Assembly: GCA_045106555.1 (NCBI GenBank)
Contig: JBGCET010000035.1
Span: forward strand, 1 to 64,000
Length of the DNA stretch: 64,000 nucleotides
Source: JANQOZ01 sp045106555
GTDB taxonomy: Bacteria > Pseudomonadota > Gammaproteobacteria > Xanthomonadales > SZUA-38
Direction of reading: 5' to 3'
Part shown: positions 24,417 through 33,069 of the stretch, piece by piece
Position numbering within the stretch: the stretch's first letter is position 1
Layout: every line of letters begins with the position of its first letter
Made by a program: the position numbers and the translations under genes
The notes under the pieces: model-generated
The model's input: only the letters and a program-made list of their open reading frames with translations
What the model was told of the DNA's origin: nothing
Database searches by the model: none

Positions 24417-26327
24417 ATGACTAATCCACAATCTTTAAGCCGCTTAACTCGGCCTGATTTTTTCTTTCGTTCTTTGCTGATTCTGGGGATGCTCTGTCCC
24501 ATCTGGGTGACCGCTCAACCCACAGTTAAACCGGTTCTGCACGGAAAACACTGGGTGGCCATAACCGGCAAGCCATTGGCAGCCACTGCGGGAAGTTTGA
24601 CCTTTGCCCGCGGCGGCAACGCGGTGGATGCCGCCTGCGCAATGCTGGCGGCTACCTCTACCATGTGGGATACGCTGGGGTGGGGCGGCGAAACCCAGGC
24701 ATTGATCTATAACCCCAATACCAAAAAGGTTGTCGGTATCAATGCGCTGGGAGTAGCGCCGACAGGCGCGACCCCAGAATTTTTTAAAGAAAAGGGCATG
24801 GTGTACCCGCCGGAATATGGACCGCTGGCGGCGGTAACTCCCGGAACTCCCGGAGGCTTGATGGTGATGCTGGCCGAATACGGCAGCCTGAGCCTGGCTG
24901 AGGTTCTTGCGCCGGCGATGGAGATGGCCAAGGGATATCCCATTGAGGAATCTCAGGCCGATAACATGGAGCAACGCAAAGACATCATCATGCAGTGGTC
25001 GTACTCCCGCGATGTGTTTTTGCCCCACCTGGCCGCAGACAATTCTCAAGAGCGGGCGGCCCCCAAAGCCGGAGAGATTTTTCGCCAGCCCAATTTGCTA
25101 AAAACTCTCAACAAACTGGTTGAAACCGAGCGACGGGCGCTGGACCGGGGTGAAAGTCGCAAAGACGCCATTATGGCTGCCTACCAACGGTTTTATCGGG
25201 GCGATATTGCGCGGGAGATTATCCGCGCTTCTACCGAATATGAGGGCATCATGACCCTGGCAGATCTGGCCAATTGGGAGGTGAAAATCGAAGAGCCGGT
25301 GAGCACCAACTATAAGGGCGTGGAGGTGTACAAGCTGACCCACTGGGTGCAGGGCCCGGTGCTGCTTCAGGCGTTGAATATTCTTGAGGACATAGACCTT
25401 AAGAACATGGGTTACAACACCGGTCGCTACATTCACCTGTTGTATCAGGTAATGAATCTGGCGTTTGCTGATCGGGATTTTTACTACGGCGATCCTTACA
25501 CACCACCGGAGGAACCGATCCGCGGACTATTGTCCAAGGAGTACGCCAAGCACCGTCGCGATCAGATCAGCTGGGAAAAAAATGATCCCGAAGTTAAGCC
25601 TGGCGACCCCTACCCGTTCCAGGGTGAGGTCAATCCGTTTATGCATTTGCTGAACGACTGGAACAATATTCCTCCCACGGCTCAGGCCGACGGCGTGGAC
25701 GGATTCCAGCAGGCTAATCTGACGAAACGTGATGAAGAATTCCTGGCCGGTACGACGTCAATTCAAGCGGCCGACGCCCAGGGCTGGGTGGTTTCCATTA
25801 CCCCCAGCGGCGGCTGGATTCCCGCGTTTATCGCCGGCGATACCGGTATCGGTCTTAGTCAGCGGATGCAGAGCTTTGTCTTGGACGAAGCCATCAACCC
25901 CTACAATGTGGTTCAACCCGGCCAGCGACCCCGCTCTACGTTAACCCCAAGTATTGCCCTTAAAGATGGTAAGCCGCTGATGGCGTTTTCCGTTCAGGGC
26001 GGCGACACCCAAGATCAAAACCTGCTGCAGTTTTTCCTGAACATGGTGGAGTTCGACATGAATGTTCAGCAGGCGGTGGAAGCACACATGATTACCAGCT
26101 ACCAGATGCAAAGTTCTTTTGGCGCCCATGAAGCCCAACCTGGCCGCTTACAGGTGACGCGCAAAGTGCCTGACTGGACCCGCGCCGAGCTAAAGCGTCG
26201 AGGGTATTTTGTTGAAGTGATTGACCGTACCTATAGCCCCGTCACGGCGATCTATTTCGACCATGAAAACGGCAGCATGTGGGGCGGCGCCAGCGACTAC
26301 GGTGAAGACTACGGTATTGCCTGGTAG
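24417..26327 (+). CDS. Gamma-glutamyltransferase family protein
   Basis: A 636-residue N-terminal nucleophile hydrolase of the GGT family, with export signal (FFFRSLLILGMLCPIWVTAQ). GGTs cleave or transfer the gamma-glutamyl group of glutathione and related compounds in the periplasm, maturing by self-cleavage before a Thr. The autocleavage site is at LAGTTSIQAADAQGWVVS, where the second Thr-Ser replaces the Thr-His of E. coli GGT. The C-terminal oxyanion and substrate region has FSVQGGDTQDQNLLQF. The insertion and spacing differ from classical GGT, so the substrate may differ. The ATG at 24417 is chosen over a TTG at 24366. It converges on the next gene with a 1-base gap. Confidence 0.85.
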   Translation: MTNPQSLSRLTRPDFFFRSLLILGMLCPIWVTAQPTVKPVLHGKHWVAITGKPLAATAGSLTFARGGNAVDAACAMLAATSTMWDTLGWGGETQALIYNPNTKKVVGINALGVAPTGATPEFFKEKGMVYPPEYGPLAAVTPGTPGGLMVMLAEYGSLSLAEVLAPAMEMAKGYPIEESQADNMEQRKDIIMQWSYSRDVFLPHLAADNSQERAAPKAGEIFRQPNLLKTLNKLVETERRALDRGESRKDAIMAAYQRFYRGDIAREIIRASTEYEGIMTLADLANWEVKIEEPVSTNYKGVEVYKLTHWVQGPVLLQALNILEDIDLKNMGYNTGRYIHLLYQVMNLAFADRDFYYGDPYTPPEEPIRGLLSKEYAKHRRDQISWEKNDPEVKPGDPYPFQGEVNPFMHLLNDWNNIPPTAQADGVDGFQQANLTKRDEEFLAGTTSIQAADAQGWVVSITPSGGWIPAFIAGDTGIGLSQRMQSFVLDEAINPYNVVQPGQRPRSTLTPSIALKDGKPLMAFSVQGGDTQDQNLLQFFLNMVEFDMNVQQAVEAHMITSYQMQSSFGAHEAQPGRLQVTRKVPDWTRAELKRRGYFVEVIDRTYSPVTAIYFDHENGSMWGGASDYGEDYGIAW

Positions 26328-26328
26328 C

Positions 26329-27690
26329 TCATTCAAAACCGTTGCTAAATACCGTGTCGGGTCGAGTAAGAATCAGGTCTTGAGTAATGCTGGCGTTTGG
26401 CGCCACTTGAGCAATGGTGGCTTCGCCGCCTTGGAATTCATCGGTTAGAACCCGCAGTGACAAATTCTCCGCCCCCGATTGTCCCGTCGCCGTCTGTAGC
26501 ACCACAATGGAATAGCTGCCGTCCGCCGGGTCGCTCACGGTGGCAATGTTGTCACTGGACAGAATGAACAGGCCACCCACCGGCGCGTTGCTGCCGGCCT
26601 CGAGAACCTGCCCGGAAATAGTGGCCAACGGTGCACAAACAAACTGGGCATCAATGGGTTGAAAGGTATAGCTGTAGGTCGCCGTTTGCGGGGCGGTTGG
26701 ACAATGGCGAACGCGAAACAGAAACTCTGCCGGTAGCTGCAGCGTGGTTCCGGCCGGAGCCGTCGTGCCACAGGCGCCCAGCACATCCGTTGCGCTAACG
26801 CCCGGGTCAGCAAGTCTAGCGGATGGGAACGTCTCAAAGATTGGCTGAAACCCCGGTGTATCGGAGGTGACAGTGATGAAGAACGGGAAATTGTCGGAAC
26901 TGCAGCCGGTGTTTTCCGCCAGTTCCCAGTAAATCCAATCTTCGTCCCCCGGGGTTAGCGTGTGTGACTGGATTTGGCCCTCAAGGGCGTTGGGGAAGCG
27001 CGATGCGAGTTGGGGTTGGTCATCAATTTCGAACCCATCGTCAACGCCGTTGGTGGCGTTCTCATCCACCGCAAAGACAAAATTGGCAATGGCAATGTCG
27101 TCACCGCCGGTGTCTTCATCAAACCGCAGGCCGAAAAAATCCACCTCACTGACGATGCCCACAAACGTATTGGTGCTGGCGCCCAGGTCGGGCATGGGTA
27201 ATATTTCGATCACGGCGCCACCGGAGTCCAGCAGGGCGATGGCCTCACCCGCGGTGCCATTGGTATCGCGCAGGGTGAATCCAAAAATTCGCAGCGGCTC
27301 ACCACTGGTTACCGAGATCACCCAGTCGTCGTTTTCAAAATTATCCAGATCACCGATAGATAATGCGTTATCGAAATTAGGCAAGTTTCCGCCGCCTTCA
27401 TCGTCGTCGAAGGTTATGCCGCCGCCTTCAATGGCGGTGAGGGTAAAGCTGCGGGATAAGCCGGTATTGGCTTGATCAAAGGTCAATGTGCTGCCGCCAA
27501 CACCGGAATTTGGGTTCAGGGCTATGGGTATTTCCGACGCCAGTGCCACGCCTGCGGCGTCCGTTATCAGCGTTTCCACCCGCGTACCCGCATTTTGGTC
27601 GAAACGAAGTCGATCCACGAGTAGTTGGGCGCCAGATGCCTGCAGTGCGCTGAGCATCAGAGTAATGGTGACGAAGAGTTTTGCTGGCAT
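26329..27690 (-). CDS. Secreted protein of unknown function with DGFE-type tail
   Basis: A 453-residue exported protein. From the ATG at 27690 it has a signal peptide (MPAKLFVTITLMLSALQASGA); a GTG at 27720 would add 10 residues. The first 200 residues are beta-rich and Asp/Asn-rich (FDDDEGGGNLPNFDN, FDEDTGGDDIAIANFVF), like lectin or calcium-binding sandwich modules. A middle part has a pre-peptidase-like beta domain (HTLTPGDEDWIYWELAE). A short carboxypeptidase-regulatory-like module lies near the end (ISGQVLEAGSNAPVGGL, DPADGSYSIVVLQ). It ends in DTVFSNGFE, the tail also found on the nuclease and the giant VWA protein. No enzymatic motif is visible. Confidence 0.68.
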   Translation of the reverse strand: MPAKLFVTITLMLSALQASGAQLLVDRLRFDQNAGTRVETLITDAAGVALASEIPIALNPNSGVGGSTLTFDQANTGLSRSFTLTAIEGGGITFDDDEGGGNLPNFDNALSIGDLDNFENDDWVISVTSGEPLRIFGFTLRDTNGTAGEAIALLDSGGAVIEILPMPDLGASTNTFVGIVSEVDFFGLRFDEDTGGDDIAIANFVFAVDENATNGVDDGFEIDDQPQLASRFPNALEGQIQSHTLTPGDEDWIYWELAENTGCSSDNFPFFITVTSDTPGFQPIFETFPSARLADPGVSATDVLGACGTTAPAGTTLQLPAEFLFRVRHCPTAPQTATYSYTFQPIDAQFVCAPLATISGQVLEAGSNAPVGGLFILSSDNIATVSDPADGSYSIVVLQTATGQSGAENLSLRVLTDEFQGGEATIAQVAPNASITQDLILTRPDTVFSNGFE

Positions 27691-27759
27691 ATTGTGGCGG
27701 AAAATTCCTTTAGAGCTCACGATAAGTGTAGCAGCCGATTGCGCTGGCTAAGCGATGGG

Positions 27760-28521
27760 TCAATGATGCCTGGCTTTCCCAGGTGGCCAGCCGAACAGGC
27801 GCGCAAATGCCTCGCTGAATGCCGACTGGCTGCGGTACCCCGCATCTACCCAGGTGTTCGCAACACTCTGACCCGCCGACAGATCGCCAAGGGCTCGGGT
27901 GAGCAGGTACAGTCGCCGCCAGCGTGCTGGCGTTAACCCGGTTTGTGCCATGAACAGGCGCTCAGCTGTGCGTCGACTTAAGCCTGCTCTGGGCAATAGT
28001 TCATCCAGGCTTGTCTGCGCCTGGTCGCGCTGGGAAATCCAGTGAATCAAATGCAGAGCCCGGTTGTCAGCCGGCATAGGCAGCTGGATGGCGTTATCCG
28101 GCGCGTTGCGAATTTCGGTTGCTACCAACGCCGCCACCTGTTGATGGTGGCTGATGCGTTGATCCAGAGCGCCGATCTGGCAGGCTCGGACAATGAGTTC
28201 ATGCAGCAAGGCACAGACTTCAAATGCCCTCGGGATCGCCAGCGCCAGGTCAAATTTCGGTGCCAGGTACAGCGAGCGTAATTCCACCGGGCCGAGCATC
28301 GTTAACTCGTGTGGCAGTTGCGCTGGAATCAAGATCGCCCGACCGCGGGGGACCATCCACTGTGTATCACCAACCCTCAGACTCAGCGCGCCGGCACCTG
28401 CATAGAGCAATTGGCTCCAGGAGTGGCAGTGCTCAGGCTCAGTCGCTCCTGCGCGATAGTTGAGGCTGAGCGATCGCAGCAGGAGGTGAGGTTCGTCATG
28501 GGGTGTGAGCGATTGCCGCAT
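27760..28521 (-). CDS. AraC-family transcriptional regulator with cupin sensor
   Basis: A 253-residue regulator. The N-terminal cupin-like sensor (residues 1-110) has HCHSWSQLLYAGAGALSLRVG and IPAQLPHEL, with His residues typical of the AraC_N cupin. The C-terminal double helix-turn-helix (155-253) shows SLDELLPRAGLSRRTAERLF and WVDAGYRSQSAFSEAFARLFGWPPG. It is transcribed away from the VOC gene across an 80-base shared promoter region, so that gene is the likely target. Inducer unknown. Confidence 0.85.
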   Translation of the reverse strand: MRQSLTPHDEPHLLLRSLSLNYRAGATEPEHCHSWSQLLYAGAGALSLRVGDTQWMVPRGRAILIPAQLPHELTMLGPVELRSLYLAPKFDLALAIPRAFEVCALLHELIVRACQIGALDQRISHHQQVAALVATEIRNAPDNAIQLPMPADNRALHLIHWISQRDQAQTSLDELLPRAGLSRRTAERLFMAQTGLTPARWRRLYLLTRALGDLSAGQSVANTWVDAGYRSQSAFSEAFARLFGWPPGKARHH

Positions 28522-28600
28522 AAACGAATAATAAGGTCGTTTTTCCGTAATTGCGACAGCGGGGTGCCGTGGTAGCTTAACGGTTCTAGGAGGAACACCA

Positions 28601-28984
28601 ATGCCGAACCGATTAGCCCATTTTGCGATTGAAGCAGACGATGTTGAGCGCGCGCGGAATTTTTACAGTGCCGTATTTGAGTGGAAGTTTGAACCGTGGG
28701 GGCCGCCGGGTTTTTACCTGATTCACGAAGCCGGCGTTGCTGGCGCGTTGCAAAAGCGTCAGCAGCCACTTGCCGATGGGCGAAGAGGATTTGAGTGCAC
28801 CTTCGCTGTGGACAACCTGGAGGCAACCCGCCAGCGGGTAATTGACGCCGGCGGTTCGCTGGATGCAGAACCGCTCACTATTCCAACCGTCGGCACTCTG
28901 GCTCGATTTGCGGATACGGAGGGAAACGAGGCGCTGTTGATGCAGTACGAGCCTGAGCGACTTAAGGCGATGGGCTGGGATTAG
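28601..28984 (+). CDS. VOC-family (glyoxalase/dioxygenase fold) protein
   Basis: A 127-residue cytoplasmic protein with the two beta-alpha-beta-beta-beta modules of the vicinal oxygen chelate fold: RLAHFAIEADDVERARNFYSAVF at the start, FECTFAVDNLEATRQRVIDAGG in the middle, and FADTEGNEALLMQYEP at the end. Metal-ligand positions are only partly kept (His in AHFAI, Glu in the last strand), so it could be a lyase, a thiol transferase or a binding protein. AGGAGG stands just before the ATG. It is divergent from the AraC gene, and its end overlaps the convergent iron-binding-protein gene by 4 bases. Confidence 0.85.
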   Translation: MPNRLAHFAIEADDVERARNFYSAVFEWKFEPWGPPGFYLIHEAGVAGALQKRQQPLADGRRGFECTFAVDNLEATRQRVIDAGGSLDAEPLTIPTVGTLARFADTEGNEALLMQYEPERLKAMGWD

Positions 28985-30027
28985 TCCCATAACCAGCCGG
29001 AGGCACGGGTGAGGGCTTCGGCCGTCGCATAGTGGTCAGCCAGTGCGGACATAGGCTGGCGTGATTCGGCAAAGTCACCGAACAGGGATTGCGCAGCCGA
29101 CGACCGTGCGCCATCAACGATGGGGAACTCTCTGCCCCTTTCCACCAACAGCCGTTGACTGGCGGGGCGAACCAAATATTCCATAAACTGAAGCGCCTGA
29201 GCGGCATTTTCTGCCCCTTTCGCCATTCCAACGGCGCTGATATTCATATGGACACCTTGGCCATCGATTCCCGTAGCGAGAGGTTTGACCGTTTCCAGCA
29301 GATCTCGGGTCAGCTGGCCGGCCTCTGGAGACAGCGGGTGATAACGCAAGTCCATCAGGCGGTGATAGTAGTAGCTGTTGGCGATGGCGATATCGCAGAC
29401 GCCCTGGGCAACGCCGCTGAGCTGAGCCATGTCCAGATCAACCGGCTGACGGGCAAAGTTCTTGACCAGTGCCTGAGCGAAGGCCGCCGTAACGGATTCG
29501 CCTTTGCTGGCAATCATCGATGCCAATAGCGACTGCACATAAACCTTGTTCGCAGTTCTGACGCAAATGCGTCCACGCCAGCGCTCATCAGTCAGCGATT
29601 GAAGACTGATGATGGTGTTGGGATCTACCCGATCAGCGGCGTAAAAAACACTGCGGCTCCATTTGCTAATGCCAAACCACAGATTTTTTGGATGGCGAAA
29701 ATGAGCCGGTACCGCGTTCTCGAGGACGCCTGAGGTCACCGGTTCCAGTACCCCAGCCTTTACCAGCGCGGCAAGACGCTTAGCCTCCAGGGAAAGCACA
29801 ACATCAACGGGTTGCTTGCCACTGGTTAGCGTTTCCAGAACCTGTTTTGCCGATTGATAGGTTACCTCCACCGCAACCCCGGTTTCCTGCTCAAACACCT
29901 CAACGACCGGCGAGAGCGTAGAGGGGTTCTGGTAGGCCAGGATGTGTAAAGGTTGAGCCGCAATGAGGCCGCTAACGCCGCATAGTCCCAGTGCAATGGT
30001 CACTCGTTGGAAAAATCTGTGGGTCAT
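28981..30027 (-). CDS. Periplasmic Fe(3+)-type ABC substrate-binding protein, orphan
   Basis: A 348-residue exported binding protein (signal peptide ending GLIAAQP) of the FbpA/FutA type. It has LHILAYQNPSTLSPVVEVFEQETG at the start, DVVLSLEAKRLAALVKAGVL, and the tyrosine cluster IANSYYYHRLMD, which in this family supplies iron-coordinating tyrosines. The C-terminal part has ALQFMEYLVRPASQ, as in related proteins. It would capture ferric iron (possibly another oxyanion-type ligand) for an inner-membrane importer. No permease or ATPase gene is adjacent, so it must use partners encoded elsewhere. Confidence 0.83.
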   Translation of the reverse strand: MTHRFFQRVTIALGLCGVSGLIAAQPLHILAYQNPSTLSPVVEVFEQETGVAVEVTYQSAKQVLETLTSGKQPVDVVLSLEAKRLAALVKAGVLEPVTSGVLENAVPAHFRHPKNLWFGISKWSRSVFYAADRVDPNTIISLQSLTDERWRGRICVRTANKVYVQSLLASMIASKGESVTAAFAQALVKNFARQPVDLDMAQLSGVAQGVCDIAIANSYYYHRLMDLRYHPLSPEAGQLTRDLLETVKPLATGIDGQGVHMNISAVGMAKGAENAAQALQFMEYLVRPASQRLLVERGREFPIVDGARSSAAQSLFGDFAESRQPMSALADHYATAEALTRASGWLWD

Positions 30028-30111
30028 CAGAGGGAGGTCCTGGCCGTTAATTCTTTATGGATGGCTTTGGTAGCAAATGATGGTGTCGTTTGCCGGCAAA
30101 TCTCAAAACGA

Positions 30112-30777
30112 CTACACGCCTGGCTTCATTACGCTCAGCACAACAATACCAATGATGAAAGCCCAGAGCAGCAACAGTACCGATGTTGCCTGCCGATAGG
30201 TCCGATGAATATGTTGATTGTTTTCATCGGTGTTTTGGCCCTGTTGCATCACAGACCAAACGGCGAACTGGCGAATGAGAACCAGCCGGATACCCAAGCC
30301 ACAGGCAATGACGCCAGCAAATAGACCCAGTTTCCAGCGTAGCCACTGCCCCATAGGCCAGGCGTCAAATAGCAGCCCCAGCGCTACCGCAGTGAGACTG
30401 ATAACCAGGATATAACGCATCCAGCGGTCCAAAGTGGCGAGCCCTTTGCCCAAGGCGGAGGCGCGCCTGCGGTGCACAATCTCAACAAAGATCAGCCACA
30501 GTGCAGTGACCGCGCCGGCGGCCATCAGTGTTGCATTGCCGCCTGGAATGTCGCCACGAATGGCGGCCAAACCGGTGCCCAAACCCGCCTGCAGAATCAG
30601 CGCATAGCGCACGTGTTGATCCACCTGCATAACGTGGTCCATGAGGCGCATTCGCTCTGCCATGGGCATGTGTCGGCCAAGGCAGACATAGCGATAGGTG
30701 GAGTTGATCACAAACTCGGCGCCCAGCCAGTAGCCCAGCACCGCGATGTGAAAAACCAAAAGCCATGTGTAGGTCAT
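30112..30777 (-). CDS. Integral membrane protein of unknown function (221 aa)
   Basis: About six hydrophobic helices: WLLVFHIAVLGYWLGAEFV, ALILQAGLGTGLAA, LMAAGAVTALWLIFVEIV, YILVISLTAVALGLLF, WKLGLFAGVIACGLGIRLVL and ATSVLLLLWAFIIGIVVL. His and acidic residues occur in the first helix (FHIAVLGYWLGAEF) and in the loop (VQVDQHVRYAL), reminiscent of the CopD/DUF2269 membrane families, but I cannot assign it. It lies between the iron-binding protein and a DUF3598-like gene, all on the minus strand, and could be cotranscribed with them. Confidence 0.65.
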   Translation of the reverse strand: MTYTWLLVFHIAVLGYWLGAEFVINSTYRYVCLGRHMPMAERMRLMDHVMQVDQHVRYALILQAGLGTGLAAIRGDIPGGNATLMAAGAVTALWLIFVEIVHRRRASALGKGLATLDRWMRYILVISLTAVALGLLFDAWPMGQWLRWKLGLFAGVIACGLGIRLVLIRQFAVWSVMQQGQNTDENNQHIHRTYRQATSVLLLLWAFIIGIVVLSVMKPGV

Positions 30778-30816
30778 GTTACGTGCGGTATTGCAAGCTG
30801 CGCGACTTCCTAAGAG

Positions 30817-31347
30817 TCACGAGCGGGATCGCGGTTCGGTTTTATAAAAGTGCGGTTGGTCGTAGGACTGCCAGTCCCGGGACGTCCGGCGTTCGTTGAT
30901 CAGTGTGCGCTGAAACAGGCGATCTTTGCGGTACCAGTGCCAGGTTCGATTGCGGCTTTCGCCATCTTCTGACACGGTAATAATTTCGTAGTACCGAAAG
31001 CCCGGTTCAGATGGGCGAGTCCAACCCACCATCAAGGTGCGTCCTGTAGGGTCCAGGCTGATGGCCCCGGTCCAGCCGGTGATCAGCTCATTGTCCAATC
31101 GAATATGACCATCATGATAGTCGCCTTCGAAGTAGCGAACCTCCTGTTCACCGTCGGCCCAGGTGTAGATGTTGGTTTGTTTGATCACCCCAGGGGCGTC
31201 ATCAGTGTCTTGGTCGTGCAGTCTCACCAGCAGCTGGGATTGGTGCCGGTCAAATTCCTGATGATTTAAATCGACGTGAACGTATTCGCCTTCCCAGACG
31301 CCGGCCATATCGGCGATCAGCGGTTGAGTTTGTGCAACGATGCCCAT
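30817..31347 (-). CDS. DUF3598-like (lipocalin-fold) protein
   Basis: A 176-residue protein without signal peptide. The ATG at 31347 has GGAGA 5 bases upstream and is better than one 9 codons earlier. It has the one-barrel pattern of DUF3598-like proteins: GVWEGEYVHVDLN, FDRHQSQLLVRL, EVRYFEGDYHDGHI and LMVGWTRPSEPGFRYYEII, each a beta strand pair with aromatic residues. Probably binds a small hydrophobic ligand; no reaction is predictable. The family call is from pattern memory. Confidence 0.62.
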   Translation of the reverse strand: MGIVAQTQPLIADMAGVWEGEYVHVDLNHQEFDRHQSQLLVRLHDQDTDDAPGVIKQTNIYTWADGEQEVRYFEGDYHDGHIRLDNELITGWTGAISLDPTGRTLMVGWTRPSEPGFRYYEIITVSEDGESRNRTWHWYRKDRLFQRTLINERRTSRDWQSYDQPHFYKTEPRSRS

Positions 31348-31506
31348 GATTTCTCCGATGCCGACCGGCGGCATTTGTTGAGGTGACTAACAACAAGAGC
31401 ATACAAGTTAACCACCCGCTTTGGCGACCGTCAGCCTTTATCCGCGGAACGTTGATAGAATCCAGAACAAACACCACGTAAACAACGGCTGCTGGGGATT
31501 GGCGCA

Positions 31507-33018
31507 ATGCCACTTTCCCGTTCAACGCCGGATCGACATATGGGGAAACAGGGGAACATGGCAAAGGTTATTGCGTTGGCACTGGTGCTGGCCGTCTGTT
31601 TGTTTGCCGGTGGCTATGAGTCCCAGCTGCAGGCGCTACTGGGAGTCAGCGACAATGCATCTGTGGCGACGGGGTTGAGTCAGTTCCTGCAGGTCTTGAG
31701 CTGGTTGGCTGGCGCGCTGCTGCTCAACGTGCTGATTCGCAAGCTGCTGTGGGAAGGCGCCGTGCGCCGCGCAATCGGCCACGATGTGCCGCTGCTGTTG
31801 ATGCAGCTATCCAACGTTGCGGTGCTGTTTATCGTCATCTTGATCATCGTCCACAGCGTGTTCGATGCTAGCGTGCTGGGTTTTCTGACTGCCCTGGGCG
31901 CGGTTAGCGTGGTTATCGCCTTTGGTCTACGAGGCCTGGTGTCGGATCTGTTTACGGGCCTTGCGATCAACATTGAGCAACCGTTTCAGATTGGCGACTG
32001 GATCGCCTTTTACGATACCCAGGGCGGTCGCCACGTTGGCCAAGTCAAACAAATCAACTGGCGAACCACCCACCTGGTGGCTGAGAACCAAAACTATCTG
32101 GTCATCCCTAATCGGGAAATTGGCGACTCCACCCTGATTAACTACTGGCGACCGCGACACGCCAATCGCTTCGAGTTCACCCTGACCCTGGACTACGCCG
32201 TAGCGGTTGAGGAGGCTCGGCGAATTCTCCTGGCAGCTGTCACCTCAGTCACTGACTCGCCAGGATTCGACAGCACCTTAAAGCCTCAAGTACTGATTGA
32301 TGAGCTGGATGACGACGGCGTGCGTTATAAAGTTCGATATTGGATTAAGCCGTGGGACGGCACCTCACCCTCATTGTCCCGGGATCTGATTCAGACCCAC
32401 ATTCTCAAACACCTCAGGTTGGCAGGAATTACACCAGCCTATTCCAAGCTGGAGCACTTTCAGCAGCCCAAGCCCGAAGTGTTGACCGCAGGGACCCAGG
32501 CCCATTTGAGCATGCGTCAGATGTTGGGGCTAATGGAGTTCTTTGCTCCGCTGAACGACGATGAGCTTGATCAAGTCGTGGCTAAAAGCGCAACGGGTTC
32601 ATGGCAGGAAGGTGACACTCTGTTAACTCAGGGGGAAGAAGGGGCCTCCATGTTTGTTGTGCTGCAGGGATTGCTGGATGTGTGGCTGCAGTCTGAACAG
32701 GGAGAAGATATTCGAGTAGCGCGGATTGAGGCGGGAGAGTTTTTTGGCGAGATGTCTCTACTTACTGGCGCGCCGCGAGGCGCCACCATTCGCGCGGCAA
32801 CACCGGTATTGACGCTGGAAATCACCAAGCCGGTAATGCAGGAGTTGCTGGCTGATCGTCCTTCTCTGGGAGAACGGATCTCCGAGGTGGTGGCCCGCCG
32901 CCAGCTTGCCACACAAAAAGCCACCGACCAGCACGCCAGTCGTAACGCGGACGTGGACCCGCAAAACGCGGCAGCTCAGCTGTTTGGAAAAATTCGAACG
33001 TTTTTCAGTCAGTCCTGA
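31507..33018 (+). CDS. Mechanosensitive channel with cyclic-nucleotide-binding domain (bCNG type)
   Basis: A 503-residue inner-membrane channel of the MscS family fused to a cNMP-binding domain. Three hydrophobic helices occupy the N-terminal part (IALALVLAVCLFAGG, FLQVLSWLAGALLLNVLI, SNVAVLFIVILIIVHSVF). The pore helix region follows (GFLTALGAVSVVIAFGLRGLVSDLF), then the MscS beta domain (PFQIGDWI, INWRTTHLV, NYLVIPNREI). From about residue 350 a cNMP-binding fold appears (WQEGDTLLTQGEEGASMFVV and GEFFGEMSLLTGAPRGATIRA). The Gly-Glu and later Arg of the phosphate-binding cassette are present. Known bCNG proteins are gated by cyclic nucleotide more than by tension. Starts at 31540 or 31558 are possible; GGGGAT before 31507 favours the first. 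Confidence 0.88.
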   Translation: MPLSRSTPDRHMGKQGNMAKVIALALVLAVCLFAGGYESQLQALLGVSDNASVATGLSQFLQVLSWLAGALLLNVLIRKLLWEGAVRRAIGHDVPLLLMQLSNVAVLFIVILIIVHSVFDASVLGFLTALGAVSVVIAFGLRGLVSDLFTGLAINIEQPFQIGDWIAFYDTQGGRHVGQVKQINWRTTHLVAENQNYLVIPNREIGDSTLINYWRPRHANRFEFTLTLDYAVAVEEARRILLAAVTSVTDSPGFDSTLKPQVLIDELDDDGVRYKVRYWIKPWDGTSPSLSRDLIQTHILKHLRLAGITPAYSKLEHFQQPKPEVLTAGTQAHLSMRQMLGLMEFFAPLNDDELDQVVAKSATGSWQEGDTLLTQGEEGASMFVVLQGLLDVWLQSEQGEDIRVARIEAGEFFGEMSLLTGAPRGATIRAATPVLTLEITKPVMQELLADRPSLGERISEVVARRQLATQKATDQHASRNADVDPQNAAAQLFGKIRTFFSQS

Positions 33019-33069
33019 GAAAACAACATTGCCTGGATGAAGTGATCTGCCGCCGAGTGAGCGACGTTT

